A stretch of 64,000 nucleotides of DNA from Holophagae bacterium (GTDB lineage Bacteria; Acidobacteriota; Holophagae; Acanthopleuribacterales; Acanthopleuribacteraceae): positions 124,001 to 188,000 of the forward strand of contig JAJCXM010000022.1 in assembly GCA_029263455.1 (NCBI GenBank), given 5' to 3'. The position numbers were made by a program, and so were the translations under genes. Shown piece after piece: positions 25,926 through 34,910 of this stretch (positions within the stretch are counted from its first letter, which is position 1; the number at the start of each line of letters is the position of its first letter). The notes below the pieces were generated by a model. It was not told the origin of the DNA and searched no databases. It saw nothing but the letters and a program-made list of their open reading frames with translations.

Positions 25926-27731
25926 CTAGTTACCTGCCCCTAAAAACACATCCATATTGCGCTGATAAGCGTCCAGATCAATATGGTCTCGAAAATCGCG
26001 GAACCGAGTCACAGGCATGCCTTCAGGCGCGTAACGCCGTATCAACGACCATGTGTCTTCGAATCCTAATGACTCACCATCTTCTCTTGTAATCAATATC
26101 TGATTGCTGGTGAAGTTGCAAGAAAACACCTTTCGCTTGAACCTCAAAATGATGCTTCCCCTATATCCGCGGCTGGCTGAAATCATATGTCCACCATAAA
26201 GCGCGATGATAGCTGTCCAAGGCACATCTTGATTAGAACCGCCTTCCAGTTGTAAACGGATGTGATCGTTGGTGACGGCCAATAATTCTATGTTCACTTG
26301 GGCGCCTATTTGGTGAAAGCTGGTGTAGTTGAGGATGGTCTCGTCTTCCTGAGACTTTTGGCTAAAGAATTCATTGATGCGATCTACCAGGTCGGCACAA
26401 ACCTCTTTGGGTTCCAACCAGCCGCGAACCTGTAAAAGATACTGTTGGTCAGGCTCTTTACTTGACAAGAACATGTTGACAATTTTGGTAAATAGAAAGT
26501 GAATTTGAGCGTCGTCAATATTGGGGTGGTCTTTGAACACAGGCACAAGCTTGCGAACCAGGGCAAATTGATTTTCCTGAATACCCAATTCAATGGTTGT
26601 TTCCAATGCCGCGGCAGGGATTCCACGCCCCTTAAATGCAACTTCATCTACAACAGGCAGGATGCGAGCTAGATCTTTGCTCGGCATGACTTGGCGTACG
26701 GCGGTCAAGAAACAGCGATCGGACAGTTCATTTTCGTTATGGCGCCACGCCAGTTCGCCTATTCGCAACAGCTGATCGAGCGTGGGCCCTTTATCGACTA
26801 ATCCTGCCAACGCGTCGCGGGCCTCACTATACTTCTCGTCACCAAATAACATCTCAATTCTTGCCAAATTGTTGTCAACAACCGTTTCTGGGTCTGATGC
26901 ATCTCGTCTTTCCCGATTAGGGACCATTAACAAAATAAACAACCACGCCACCGCTAACGCTGGAACAACCCATACGTATGACCAAGAAAAATCATCGAGA
27001 TACGGTGTCCACCGTGAGTGGGAGAAGGCAAAAAGCAGTCCGAAAAAGATGGCAAAAACGACAAAGGGTATTTTGATCTGGTGATGAAATGAGCGAATTA
27101 ACCAACCTCTTATATTCATGGTCAAGACAGCAGTTGGGGCCACGAATAAAGTTAACAAAACGATGGTCGCTAAGGAGAAAGACCAGGCCATCGAAGGCGG
27201 AGGCCAAACACTGCTGTCAGTCGGCATGATTGATATAGCTGTGGCTGTACCAATATAAATAACGATCGCTACGACATGATGATAGACATGTTCAAAAAGA
27301 AATCCGGCCAAGGGTAAGAAAATCAGGGTCAAGATCAAAATGAAAACGCTATGCGACATGACCAGATTGGGACCTAGGTTTCCGAGTCCATTGTTACGAT
27401 CGCGATGTAAAGGGGCTTTAACGATGGCCAAGGCCTGGTATGACACTTTGACACTTTCTGAAACGACGCTAAGGTATTCGGGGTCATCTAGAACACTGGG
27501 ATCGTTGCGAGCTTTTATGGAAAACTCATGACTGATCAGGCCTTGGTCAACATCCCAATCGAGCGCCTCGAAAAGTCGCGTTTTGAGTTCAACCTGACGG
27601 TCAAAGACACGCTTGTGCTCAGGTACGTATACGAAAAAGTGGACAAGTAAACAGATTACCGTTAGCGAGATAGCCGCCCACGGCGGGATACTCATGTGCG
27701 TCTTTGAGTCCGACGATGGATAAATAATCAT
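25926..27731 (-). CDS. Rhomboid-like membrane protein with helical-repeat C-terminus
   Basis: A 601-residue protein. Residues 16-34 and five or so hydrophobic stretches between 125 and 270 form a membrane domain; the rest (280-601) is soluble, with helical repeat-like segments (about 285-460) and a beta-rich end. The order of helices (PPWAAISLTVICLLVHFF, then SHSVFILILTLIFLPLAGFLF with a long acidic loop between) recalls rhomboid proteases, but the catalytic GxS is not present (PPPSMAWS at 177-184) and the conserved HxxxN is lost. If rhomboid, it is a pseudoprotease. First gene of the mltG group. Confidence 0.5.
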   Translation of the reverse strand: MIIYPSSDSKTHMSIPPWAAISLTVICLLVHFFVYVPEHKRVFDRQVELKTRLFEALDWDVDQGLISHEFSIKARNDPSVLDDPEYLSVVSESVKVSYQALAIVKAPLHRDRNNGLGNLGPNLVMSHSVFILILTLIFLPLAGFLFEHVYHHVVAIVIYIGTATAISIMPTDSSVWPPPSMAWSFSLATIVLLTLFVAPTAVLTMNIRGWLIRSFHHQIKIPFVVFAIFFGLLFAFSHSRWTPYLDDFSWSYVWVVPALAVAWLFILLMVPNRERRDASDPETVVDNNLARIEMLFGDEKYSEARDALAGLVDKGPTLDQLLRIGELAWRHNENELSDRCFLTAVRQVMPSKDLARILPVVDEVAFKGRGIPAAALETTIELGIQENQFALVRKLVPVFKDHPNIDDAQIHFLFTKIVNMFLSSKEPDQQYLLQVRGWLEPKEVCADLVDRINEFFSQKSQEDETILNYTSFHQIGAQVNIELLAVTNDHIRLQLEGGSNQDVPWTAIIALYGGHMISASRGYRGSIILRFKRKVFSCNFTSNQILITREDGESLGFEDTWSLIRRYAPEGMPVTRFRDFRDHIDLDAYQRNMDVFLGAGN

Positions 27732-27821
27732 GGCTTCACAGTCTTATACTTAAGTTCGTTACACTCATCATCGCATATGTGTTAACGAATCGAAACCACA
27801 CGCTTGGTGCGTTGGCTCACA

Positions 27822-28145
27822 TCACACGGCAAATGATGTACCGCACCCACATGATTGTGTTGCATTGGGGTTTGAGAATTTGAAACCGCGGTTGAGCAAA
27901 TCGGACGCAAAATCAATGTGCAGTCCAGAAATGTACGTAATAGACTTTGCATCAATCACAATTGGCACACGTTCTTTGTTGAATTGATGGTCGCTTTCAT
28001 TAGCTTCGTTCGCGAAATCCATCACATAGGTAAAACCGGAGCAACCGCCGCCCTTGACACCCAGACGAATTGCCTCAGAACCCTTGCCCTCTTCCTGCAG
28101 TATTCGCACTAGTTCATTTTGAGCTGGTTCGCTTATTGTGATCAT
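27822..28145 (-). CDS. A-type iron-sulfur carrier (IscA/ErpA family)
   Basis: A 107-residue Fe-S carrier with the three conserved cysteines: GGGCSGFTY in the middle and SCGCGTSF at the C-terminus. It hands clusters assembled on a scaffold to client proteins. I start at ATG 28145 because AAGGAG lies 9 bases upstream and the family begins with ITISEPA; an upstream in-frame codon at 28187 is unlikely. It is downstream of the cysteine desulfurase (62-bp gap) and probably shares its promoter. Confidence 0.9.
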   Translation of the reverse strand: MITISEPAQNELVRILQEEGKGSEAIRLGVKGGGCSGFTYVMDFANEANESDHQFNKERVPIVIDAKSITYISGLHIDFASDLLNRGFKFSNPNATQSCGCGTSFAV

Positions 28146-28207
28146 TTCTCTGTCTCCTTGCCTCAATGGCAATAAGGATTTTATCACGTTTCGGTCGAAT
28201 GGTGAAT

Positions 28208-29338
28208 TTAGGTGAGTTTACTAATCAACTTTGAGAAACGCTCAAGTGTTTGGTTAATGTCTGTCTCACTGGTAGAACGCCCAAGTCCAAACCTAATCGC
28301 GCACTGTGCTCGTTCTGGATCGCTGCTTAGTGCCCTAATCACATGGGAAGGTTCGCCTGTACCTGAACTGCAGGCGGATCCTGCGGAAAGAGCAATGTCG
28401 TGCGCCTCCAGTAATATCTTGGCACTCGGGATCCCCATGAAGGAAACGTTGAGATTACCTGGAAGCCTAAGGCTCTGATGGCCGTTGATGATTGCTTTGG
28501 GATAAATACTTTTCAAGCCTTGCCACAGGCGGGTTCGCAGCTCGCCTAATCTTTTACTTTCCTGGCCTACCTCATCAAACGCAAGTTCTGCGGCCTCTGC
28601 GAATCCGACGATGCCTGCCACGTTGAGTGTTCCCGCCCGCCGTCCGTTCTCTTGCCCGCCACCAACCTGTTGGGCCATTATGCGCACGTTCGGGCGTCGT
28701 CTGATGACAGCAACACCCACTCCTTTGGGTCCGTAAAGTTTATGTGCTGAGAGCGATATCATATCGACATGGGACCAATCGACGCTCAACTTCCCGTAGG
28801 CTTGGACGCCGTCACAATGAAAAGCAATACCGCGTTCGTGAGCGATCTCCGCGAGCAGGTCAATGGGCTGAACGACGCCTATTTCGTTGTTGGCATACAT
28901 GACGCTTATCAGTACAGTTTCTTGGCGACATGCTTGTGCAAGGTGTTGTGGATCAATTAAGCCATTGCTGTCGACGTCAAGATACGTGACTGCACCACCC
29001 AAAGTCCGCCAACGCTCGGCAACATCAACAACCGATCGATGCTCAGTTGTGCAAGTGATCAGGTGGTTGCCTTTACGCGCGCGTTTTTGCAATAGACCAA
29101 GGATGAGCATATTGTTAGATTCGGTTGCGCCTGAGGTGAAGACCAACTCATCTGGGACAGCAGCCAATGTACCAGCCAAACGCTCACGCGCATGCTCCAC
29201 GGCGGCTTCCGCTTGCCACCCCCAGCGATGGCTTTGACTTGAGGGGTTCCCGTAAGCGTCGGTCAAATAAGGCATCATCGCATCCAGCACTCTCGCATCG
29301 AGCGGCGTGGTTGCATGATGGTCCAAATATACTGCCAT
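28208..29338 (-). CDS. iscS: Cysteine desulfurase (IscS/NifS family)
   Basis: PLP enzyme that takes sulfur from cysteine for Fe-S cluster assembly. The 376-residue protein begins VYLDHHATTPLD, has the PLP lysine in LSAHKLYGPKG and the catalytic cysteine in SAGSACSSGTGEPSHV. No IscU scaffold gene lies in the window. A strong promoter overlapped by a palindrome lies directly upstream, suggesting dedicated regulation of this gene pair. Confidence 0.94.
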   Translation of the reverse strand: MAVYLDHHATTPLDARVLDAMMPYLTDAYGNPSSQSHRWGWQAEAAVEHARERLAGTLAAVPDELVFTSGATESNNMLILGLLQKRARKGNHLITCTTEHRSVVDVAERWRTLGGAVTYLDVDSNGLIDPQHLAQACRQETVLISVMYANNEIGVVQPIDLLAEIAHERGIAFHCDGVQAYGKLSVDWSHVDMISLSAHKLYGPKGVGVAVIRRRPNVRIMAQQVGGGQENGRRAGTLNVAGIVGFAEAAELAFDEVGQESKRLGELRTRLWQGLKSIYPKAIINGHQSLRLPGNLNVSFMGIPSAKILLEAHDIALSAGSACSSGTGEPSHVIRALSSDPERAQCAIRFGLGRSTSETDINQTLERFSKLISKLT

Positions 29339-29348
29339 GAGCTCACCT

Positions 29349-29373
29349 AATTAGGACCAAACTTGTCCTAATT
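29349..29373. promoter_or_regulatory. Palindromic operator upstream of iscS
   Basis: AATTAGGAC and GTCCTAATT form perfect 9-bp arms around 7 bases. The site covers the predicted transcription start and ends 11 bp before the ATG, a position suited to repression. The organisation recalls IscR/Rrf2 control of Fe-S genes, but no such regulator is in the window. Confidence 0.7.
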
Positions 29374-29374
29374 G

Positions 29375-29403
29375 ATTATAGGTAAGCCGAATGCACCTGT
29401 AAA
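29375..29403 (-). promoter_or_regulatory. Strong sigma70 promoter of iscS operon
   Basis: On the minus strand TTTACA (29403-29398), a 17-bp spacer and a perfect TATAAT (29380-29375). The predicted start point falls inside the 25-bp palindrome. Confidence 0.75.
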
Positions 29404-29414
29404 GCCACCTTGTC

Positions 29415-30491
29415 TTACTGGAGCTGCTTATAAATGAGCGGTGCTCTTTCGCGAATTGCGCGCATTGGTAACATCATGTTTCTCCCTGACTCGACCATCA
29501 ACATACCAACCAGATCACCGTGGATGCTTAAGATAGGTGTGCCGGAATGCACAGCCTGAAAGGAACTATCAAGTTGAACTAATGTCGCGCTGGATTCGAT
29601 CAGCGAATCGGCAACGATTTTCGCTTGTTCGGGGTATATCTGCTGGGCACGCATGAGACAAACCCACACCAATTCGCCGGTTTTGGGGTACGAGTCGAAA
29701 TCTGGCTCAGCTGGTAATGAGCTACTAAGGTCTGTTTGTAGTAACACGGCCGCAATGCCCGGTGCTTCAAGCGTGAGTTGAGCTTGGCTGCGGCTGCCAT
29801 CCAATAATGACGTTTGTGGCAAGATGACCAGTGTGTCTTGAGTGAAGCTTCCACCCTTGGTGACGGTACTCCGCTTGCGTTCAAAGGCTCCAGCCACGCT
29901 CTGTTGAGAGGTCAAGGCTTTGCCATCCTCGGACATCAAGATACCGGCACCAAAGTTGCCCTCGACGTCAACTTCGAGATAATAAGCGGAACCTAATTCT
30001 TGTATTTGTTCGTAGGCGAGCACTTCGCGATCGATGATTTCATAGGGGTCAATCTCTTCTTCATCGGGTTCTTGGTCACGACTAGCTTTGAGCGCTTCCA
30101 CCAAGAAAGAGGGGTCTGTTGCTTCTGGCTCTTCTTCGTCCTTAGCTGCGAGTTCAAGAGTTGGAACGTGTTGAATCGGCGGCGGCGGCCAAATACTATT
30201 GGCGACACTTGTCCCAAAGACAAGCGTCAACAGGAATATGAATAAACCAACTCCGGGCACAGCCCACCACCAATGTTGCGATCCTGACGAGACGGCCTGG
30301 GTCTCAATTTTTAAGCCATTGCGGCGTAAGAGTTGGGAAATGCGGTGCCAACTCTTCAGTTCCTCGCCTTTAAGTACAAGCTTCCCCTCATTGGCACGTA
30401 GCAACAGCGTCAGTGGAAATTGGCACTCGGGACAGGATTCTAAGTGTTGACTGCAGTCTGAACCGCAGTCAGGGCAAAAGCTGTTGCTCAT
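29415..30491 (-). CDS. Zinc-ribbon membrane protein with HtrA-like pseudoprotease domain
   Basis: The 358-residue protein opens with a zinc ribbon (FCPDCGSDC and SCPECQ, residues 5-23), then one membrane helix (about 76-98), an acidic Pro/Glu linker and a C-terminal trypsin/DegP-like domain (about 165-358). FGAGILMSEDGKALT matches the DegP GSGVIIS-type strand, but the His position reads SQQSV and the Asp position GIAAVL, while the serine is kept in HSGTPILSIHGDLVGML (S316). Two of three triad residues are lost. I start at ATG 30491; the first in-frame start, 30566, would overlap the upstream gene by 98 bp. Confidence 0.6.
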   Translation of the reverse strand: MSNSFCPDCGSDCSQHLESCPECQFPLTLLLRANEGKLVLKGEELKSWHRISQLLRRNGLKIETQAVSSGSQHWWWAVPGVGLFIFLLTLVFGTSVANSIWPPPPIQHVPTLELAAKDEEEPEATDPSFLVEALKASRDQEPDEEEIDPYEIIDREVLAYEQIQELGSAYYLEVDVEGNFGAGILMSEDGKALTSQQSVAGAFERKRSTVTKGGSFTQDTLVILPQTSLLDGSRSQAQLTLEAPGIAAVLLQTDLSSSLPAEPDFDSYPKTGELVWVCLMRAQQIYPEQAKIVADSLIESSATLVQLDSSFQAVHSGTPILSIHGDLVGMLMVESGRNMMLPMRAIRERAPLIYKQLQ

Positions 30492-31098
30492 ATTGTTGGG
30501 CTCGCTGAATAAGGTGAATATTTCGTTGTGCGCAGAGGGTAAAAAAACTTGCAGCCAAAAAGACAAATAGGAGTGCTATTGCGACTGGTGCAATCAACTC
30601 GCTAGGTAATTTCGTGGGTTGCCCTAGGCGCGCGATGTTGGGCAAAGACCGTGCAGGTTGTGGTGGTTCTGGTTGCACGATTGGGATCGGCTGTGTGTCA
30701 AAACCCTCGTTATCCGATTCGTCTTCTTGCTGCGGTTGCGAGGACGGTTGGGTGGGATTCTCTTGTCGATCAAAAAACTGTCGTTTCTGTGGATTGTCGT
30801 GTTGAATTAAACGAATATTCTTGATCCAGGCGAAGGTGTTGAGAATGCTCCCGTCCGGGCTGTATTGCCAGAAGTTGTGGGGCAGCCATAGGTTCTCGCC
30901 ATGGGTAATGAAATCACGACCTACATTGCCCTCTACGATATCTTCCATCATTTGTAGGAACGCAGTGCGTTGTGAATCTTGTAAATCATTCGCCAGCACT
31001 ACTAGCCAATAAAATGGCTCCCCGCAAAGGGGACAGGCGTCCACGGGGTGGTCAAAAAAATGTTGGCAAATGTCGCATTGATACTCAAGTTCAAACAT
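30469..31098 (-). CDS. Zinc-ribbon protein with C-terminal membrane anchor
   Basis: A 209-residue protein of unknown function. Residues 8-26 hold a zinc ribbon (CDICQHFF and CPLCGEPF), then a soluble region of about 90 residues, a Gln/Pro-rich acidic linker (110-165) and one C-terminal membrane helix (about 168-190) near the end. It overlaps the next gene, which also has an N-terminal ribbon and a membrane helix, by 23 bp. The pair is probably functionally linked. Confidence 0.65.
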   Translation of the reverse strand: MFELEYQCDICQHFFDHPVDACPLCGEPFYWLVVLANDLQDSQRTAFLQMMEDIVEGNVGRDFITHGENLWLPHNFWQYSPDGSILNTFAWIKNIRLIQHDNPQKRQFFDRQENPTQPSSQPQQEDESDNEGFDTQPIPIVQPEPPQPARSLPNIARLGQPTKLPSELIAPVAIALLFVFLAASFFTLCAQRNIHLIQRAQQYEQQLLP

Positions 31099-31161
31099 AG
31101 CTCATCTCAGGTGGATGTGCGGGCGATTGTAGCATACAGAAAATATCCAACGCTGGTTGGG

Positions 31162-32625
31162 TTACGCGTGGCTTGACATTTCTGCGTTGAGTCTTTCAAT
31201 GAGTAGCTGATTAACCAGATTTGGGTTGGCTTTGCCCTTCGTTTCGCGCATGATTTGACCCACTAAGAACCCCAACACTTTGGTTTTGCCGGAACGATAT
31301 TGTTCAACCTGGTCTTCGTATTGACCCAGTGTTTTCTCAACAATACCGATAAGAATGGTTTCATCTTTAATCTGAACCATGCCGTGTTCAACCAACAATT
31401 TGTCGGGTGCCTTGCCTGTGTCGAACATCAGACGGAACAATTGTTTGCCCATTTTCCCACTAATCTCACCGCCCTCAATCAAAGCCACCATTCGACCCAA
31501 ATCAGTGGCGGCGATGGGACACCTGTCGATGCCATGATCGAGTCCCTTCAACTCGCGTAGCAGTTCCGTCAACATCCAGTTGGCGACCAGTTTGGGTGAA
31601 CAGTTGTGTCGCAAGGCGGCTTCGAAATAGGCGGCCAAGTGTTTGTCGTTCGTTAGGATGTGTGCGTCTATTTGTGGCAGCTCAAAATCTTCAATAAAGC
31701 GTTTGCGTTTAACTTGAGGCAGCTCTGGTAAGCGGTTTGCCAGCTCTGAATTGGCCGCCTGATCAAGGACAATGGGCAAGAGGTCTGGGTCTGGAAAATA
31801 GCGGTAGTCGTGGCTTTCCTCTTTGCCTCGCATGACTCTCGATCGCTGGCTTTCTGCATCCCATAAAAGCGTCACTTGATCAACGACTCCACCTTGCAAA
31901 ACAACGGCAATTTGGCGATCTATTTCGTGTTGAACCGCGCGTCTGACATGATTGAACGAGTTGAGGTTCTTCATTTCGGTTCGCGTGCCTAGTTTTTTCT
32001 GGCCGATGGGTCGGATAGAGACGTTCGCGTCGCAACGCAAGCTGCCTTCCTCCATGTTGCCGTCGCATATTTCCAGGTATTGCAGAATGGACTTTAGTTC
32101 GGTTAGATATTCGTAGACCTCATCTGGCGAGCTCAAATCGGGTTCAGTTACGATTTCGAGCAGAGGAATGCCAGCTCGATTGAGGTTAATATATGTTTTG
32201 TTTTGTGACTGCGGCATGCCATCGTGAACGGATTGTCCCGCATCTTCTTCCAAATGAGCGCGCGCGATTCTGACATTCTTTTTGCCCCCATTTTGTAAGC
32301 TAATCTCCAGATGGCCATTTGAAACGATGGGCTGGTCGTACTGAGAGATTTGATAGCCTTTGGGCAAGTCAGGGTAGAAATAGTTTTTGCGCGCAAAAAC
32401 AGAGTGGTCATTGATTTGGGCGCCAACAGCGTGCCCAAACTTCGCTGCAAACGTGATCACTTCACGGTTCAATACGGGTAATGAGCCAGGCAGTCCAAGA
32501 CAGACAGGGCAAGTCTGATCGTTGGGTTCAGCGCCGAATTCGGTGGCGCAAGAACAGAAAATTTTGGTGGCGGTAGCTAGCTGGGCGTGTACCTCTAACC
32601 CAATGACCGCTTCATATCCGTGCAC
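31162..32625 (-). CDS. gatB: Asp/Glu-tRNA amidotransferase subunit B
   Basis: Subunit of the GatCAB complex that converts misacylated Glu-tRNA-Gln (and Asp-tRNA-Asn) to the amide forms. The 487-residue protein starts YEAVIGLEVHAQLATATKIFCSC, has NRAGIPLLEIVTEPDL and RTEMKNLNSF, and ends in the helical YqeY-like tail (GFLVGQIMRETKGKANPNLV). gatA and gatC are not in the window. It lies 12 bp downstream of the lipoprotein gene in the mla operon. Confidence 0.96.
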   Translation of the reverse strand: MHGYEAVIGLEVHAQLATATKIFCSCATEFGAEPNDQTCPVCLGLPGSLPVLNREVITFAAKFGHAVGAQINDHSVFARKNYFYPDLPKGYQISQYDQPIVSNGHLEISLQNGGKKNVRIARAHLEEDAGQSVHDGMPQSQNKTYINLNRAGIPLLEIVTEPDLSSPDEVYEYLTELKSILQYLEICDGNMEEGSLRCDANVSIRPIGQKKLGTRTEMKNLNSFNHVRRAVQHEIDRQIAVVLQGGVVDQVTLLWDAESQRSRVMRGKEESHDYRYFPDPDLLPIVLDQAANSELANRLPELPQVKRKRFIEDFELPQIDAHILTNDKHLAAYFEAALRHNCSPKLVANWMLTELLRELKGLDHGIDRCPIAATDLGRMVALIEGGEISGKMGKQLFRLMFDTGKAPDKLLVEHGMVQIKDETILIGIVEKTLGQYEDQVEQYRSGKTKVLGFLVGQIMRETKGKANPNLVNQLLIERLNAEMSSHA

Positions 32626-32637
32626 GTTAAAGCCTTT

Positions 32638-33078
32638 CTACGGTGTTCCGATCCGAATGAACTCTTTATAAGTTTTATAGTCTGTCCCTTCGTGGTCTGG
32701 GGCAAGTATTATGCTTAGCGCATCCAACGTATCTGCGTGGTCAATTTTCTCGAAGAACTCGAACGCTTTGGTTGATCGGTGCCCAATAGTGGAAACATCT
32801 AAGCTGGTACGTTTACGCCAAAACTCAACTTCTTCGGCGTCATAGGCAATGATATCCACGGTGAGATCGTGAAGTTTCAGGGTGCCAGCTAAATTCTGAA
32901 CTCTGATCTCCAATCCCAACTCGCCTTTCAATTGGCTAACGGTGAAATCGTACTCGATCTGGTATTGACGCCGAAAAGTGCGAACCTCATCTGCTGGATC
33001 GGGTCCCGATCCGCATCCTGATAAACCGATTAATAAAACAATTGCTCCTGAGGCCATAAGCCCTATGTATTTATTCAA
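32638..33078 (-). CDS. Lipoprotein of the mla operon
   Basis: The 146-residue lipoprotein has a signal peptide with lipobox LSGC near residue 22. The mature part is a mixed helix-strand domain without a motif I recognise. TTG 33078 is the likely start because AGGAGG lies 6 bases upstream; it overlaps the mlaD stop by 8 bp. Position suggests an auxiliary lipoprotein for the MCE transporter, as found near many mla loci, but that is inference. Confidence 0.75.
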   Translation of the reverse strand: MNKYIGLMASGAIVLLIGLSGCGSGPDPADEVRTFRRQYQIEYDFTVSQLKGELGLEIRVQNLAGTLKLHDLTVDIIAYDAEEVEFWRKRTSLDVSTIGHRSTKAFEFFEKIDHADTLDALSIILAPDHEGTDYKTYKEFIRIGTP

Positions 33079-34177
33079 CGTCGCCCTCCTCGTTCTCGTC
33101 TTGCAAGAGACTATCGCCTTTTTTGCGTTTGCGTTGGATGTACCATTTCGATAGGCCCGAGTGTTCTAAGCCGTAAACGACCTGATAGATTCCTTGATAT
33201 AAGGCAGGATCGTTAACGATTAACGAAGCCGTCCCATCGCCTTCATCGACCTTCTCCAAAATGGAGGCCAGATGATGGGTTATTTTTTCGATATCTGCGG
33301 CTACGCGATCGCCGTACTCTTTGTCTTGTGTCAATCGATAAAGCAATCCTTGGGATTGGGTTGTAGCGGTGACGAACTCTTGCATATCTTTTAGTAAGGT
33401 GGTGGCTCGCTCCCGAATTTCTGCAGAGAACTCCGGATCACGAGTCAATAGAGCCATCGCATTATCATTGCGCTGTAAATCTTCGGCAAGGGTTGCAAGA
33501 CCTTTCATCGCGTCACCTAGCTCCTTGCGAAAACTAGCTCCAGCAACAGGATCATTCAGCAAAACGCCTGCGATACTTTCCTTGTTTTCAATCTCGTCAA
33601 GGATTCGTTTCAAGCCATCTGCTAAAGACGCAGCTAGTTCAGGGTCGCGGATTAGGCGCTGAAGCACGCCGTCGTTCTTAGCTAATTGACTCAATAACAG
33701 TTTAAGGTTCTCGGTCATGTCGGTGACGTCGGAGACTAGATCTGTGCCTTGGCGCAGTAATTTATCGACATTCAAAGTCTTAACAACTGCCTTAATGAAT
33801 GCACCTTCTGCTAATTGCGGTGCTTGGTAATCGGGTGTTGCCATAAGGATGTACTTATCGCCAAGTACCCCTTTTGATTTGATGTCCGCTAACGTTGAGG
33901 TGCGGATGTGTGTCCTAACGGACCGGTGCACAGCGATAGTAACGATGACGCTGACATTGATGTTCGTTTCAGTTTGCTCCTCCAAAACGATTTTGGAGAC
34001 ACGCCCAATTGGAACGCCGTTAAAGTGAACGGGACTATTTGCTTCTAGTCCATCGACTCGGAAAAAACGGATCTGATACTTCACGTTCTCTTGGAAATTA
34101 CCCACATAAAAAACAGTGGTCGCCAAGATAACTAGCGAAATAGCGAAAAACAAGCCAACTCGAATCTCTTTAGACAC
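33071..34177 (-). CDS. mlaD: MlaD-type MCE-domain lipid transport protein
   Basis: MCE proteins bind and shuttle phospholipids between membranes. The 368-residue protein has a membrane anchor at about 7-27 (VGLFFAISLVILATTVFYVG), an MCE domain (about 37-115, HFNGVPIGRVSKI), and a long helical C-terminal part, unlike the shorter MlaD of E. coli. GTG 34177 is chosen because AGGAGA lies 5 bases upstream; it overlaps the mlaF stop by 8 bp. Confidence 0.88.
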   Translation of the reverse strand: MSKEIRVGLFFAISLVILATTVFYVGNFQENVKYQIRFFRVDGLEANSPVHFNGVPIGRVSKIVLEEQTETNINVSVIVTIAVHRSVRTHIRTSTLADIKSKGVLGDKYILMATPDYQAPQLAEGAFIKAVVKTLNVDKLLRQGTDLVSDVTDMTENLKLLLSQLAKNDGVLQRLIRDPELAASLADGLKRILDEIENKESIAGVLLNDPVAGASFRKELGDAMKGLATLAEDLQRNDNAMALLTRDPEFSAEIRERATTLLKDMQEFVTATTQSQGLLYRLTQDKEYGDRVAADIEKITHHLASILEKVDEGDGTASLIVNDPALYQGIYQVVYGLEHSGLSKWYIQRKRKKGDSLLQDENEEGDVE

Positions 34178-34910
34178 GGTCGTCTCCTTGGAAGTATGCG
34201 CGAAGTTTGGGGTGCGTTGATTGACGAGCTTGCTCGATCGTACCAATGAATACCATACAGCCTTCATCCAAGAACGCAAGCCGATCTGCACAACGATAAA
34301 CCGTTGGCATATCGTGCGTGACAATCACGGAACTAATTTGAAGGTCCTTTTGCATCTTGCGTATCAGTTCATTAATCGTGTGTGTCGTTAGTGGGTCGAG
34401 CCCGGTCGTCGGTTCATCGTAGAGAATCAATTCAGGTTGATTGATAATTGCCCTGGCTAGTGCGACACGCTTCATCATACCGCCGGAAAGACTGCCCGGG
34501 AACAAATGCTCGATTTCTTCCAAGCCCACCTTTTTGAGGGCATCTTTAACTTGGGCAAGAATATCCTGTGAACTCATGTCTGTGTGGGCTTTGAGTGGAT
34601 AGGCGAGGTTCTGGTACACGTTCATCGAATCGAATAGCGCGCCGCCTTGAAACAAATAACTGACTCTAGTGCGGATAGGGTAGTAGCCTTTTTCTGGCAG
34701 TTGGGTAATGTCGTTGCCGTCAAAGTAAATCTTGCCTTTGTCAGCCGTAAGTAAACCAACCAATAACTTGAGCATGACGGACTTACCAGAACCACTGCCA
34801 CCTAGAATAACCAGATTCTCACCGCGGCGAATATCGAGGTCGATGCCCCGCAAAACGTGGTTGTCCCCAAAATGCTTGTGGATTTGCTCAAGGCGATAAA
34901 TCTGTTCCAT
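34170..34910 (-). CDS. mlaF: MlaF-type ABC transporter ATPase
   Basis: The 246-residue ATPase energises the MCE transporter. Walker A GGSGSGKSVM (37-46), signature LSGGMMKRVALARA and Walker B ELILYDEPTTGLDP are all intact. Flanked by mlaE and mlaD with 1-bp and 8-bp overlaps. Confidence 0.93.
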   Translation of the reverse strand: MEQIYRLEQIHKHFGDNHVLRGIDLDIRRGENLVILGGSGSGKSVMLKLLVGLLTADKGKIYFDGNDITQLPEKGYYPIRTRVSYLFQGGALFDSMNVYQNLAYPLKAHTDMSSQDILAQVKDALKKVGLEEIEHLFPGSLSGGMMKRVALARAIINQPELILYDEPTTGLDPLTTHTINELIRKMQKDLQISSVIVTHDMPTVYRCADRLAFLDEGCMVFIGTIEQARQSTHPKLRAYFQGDDRV

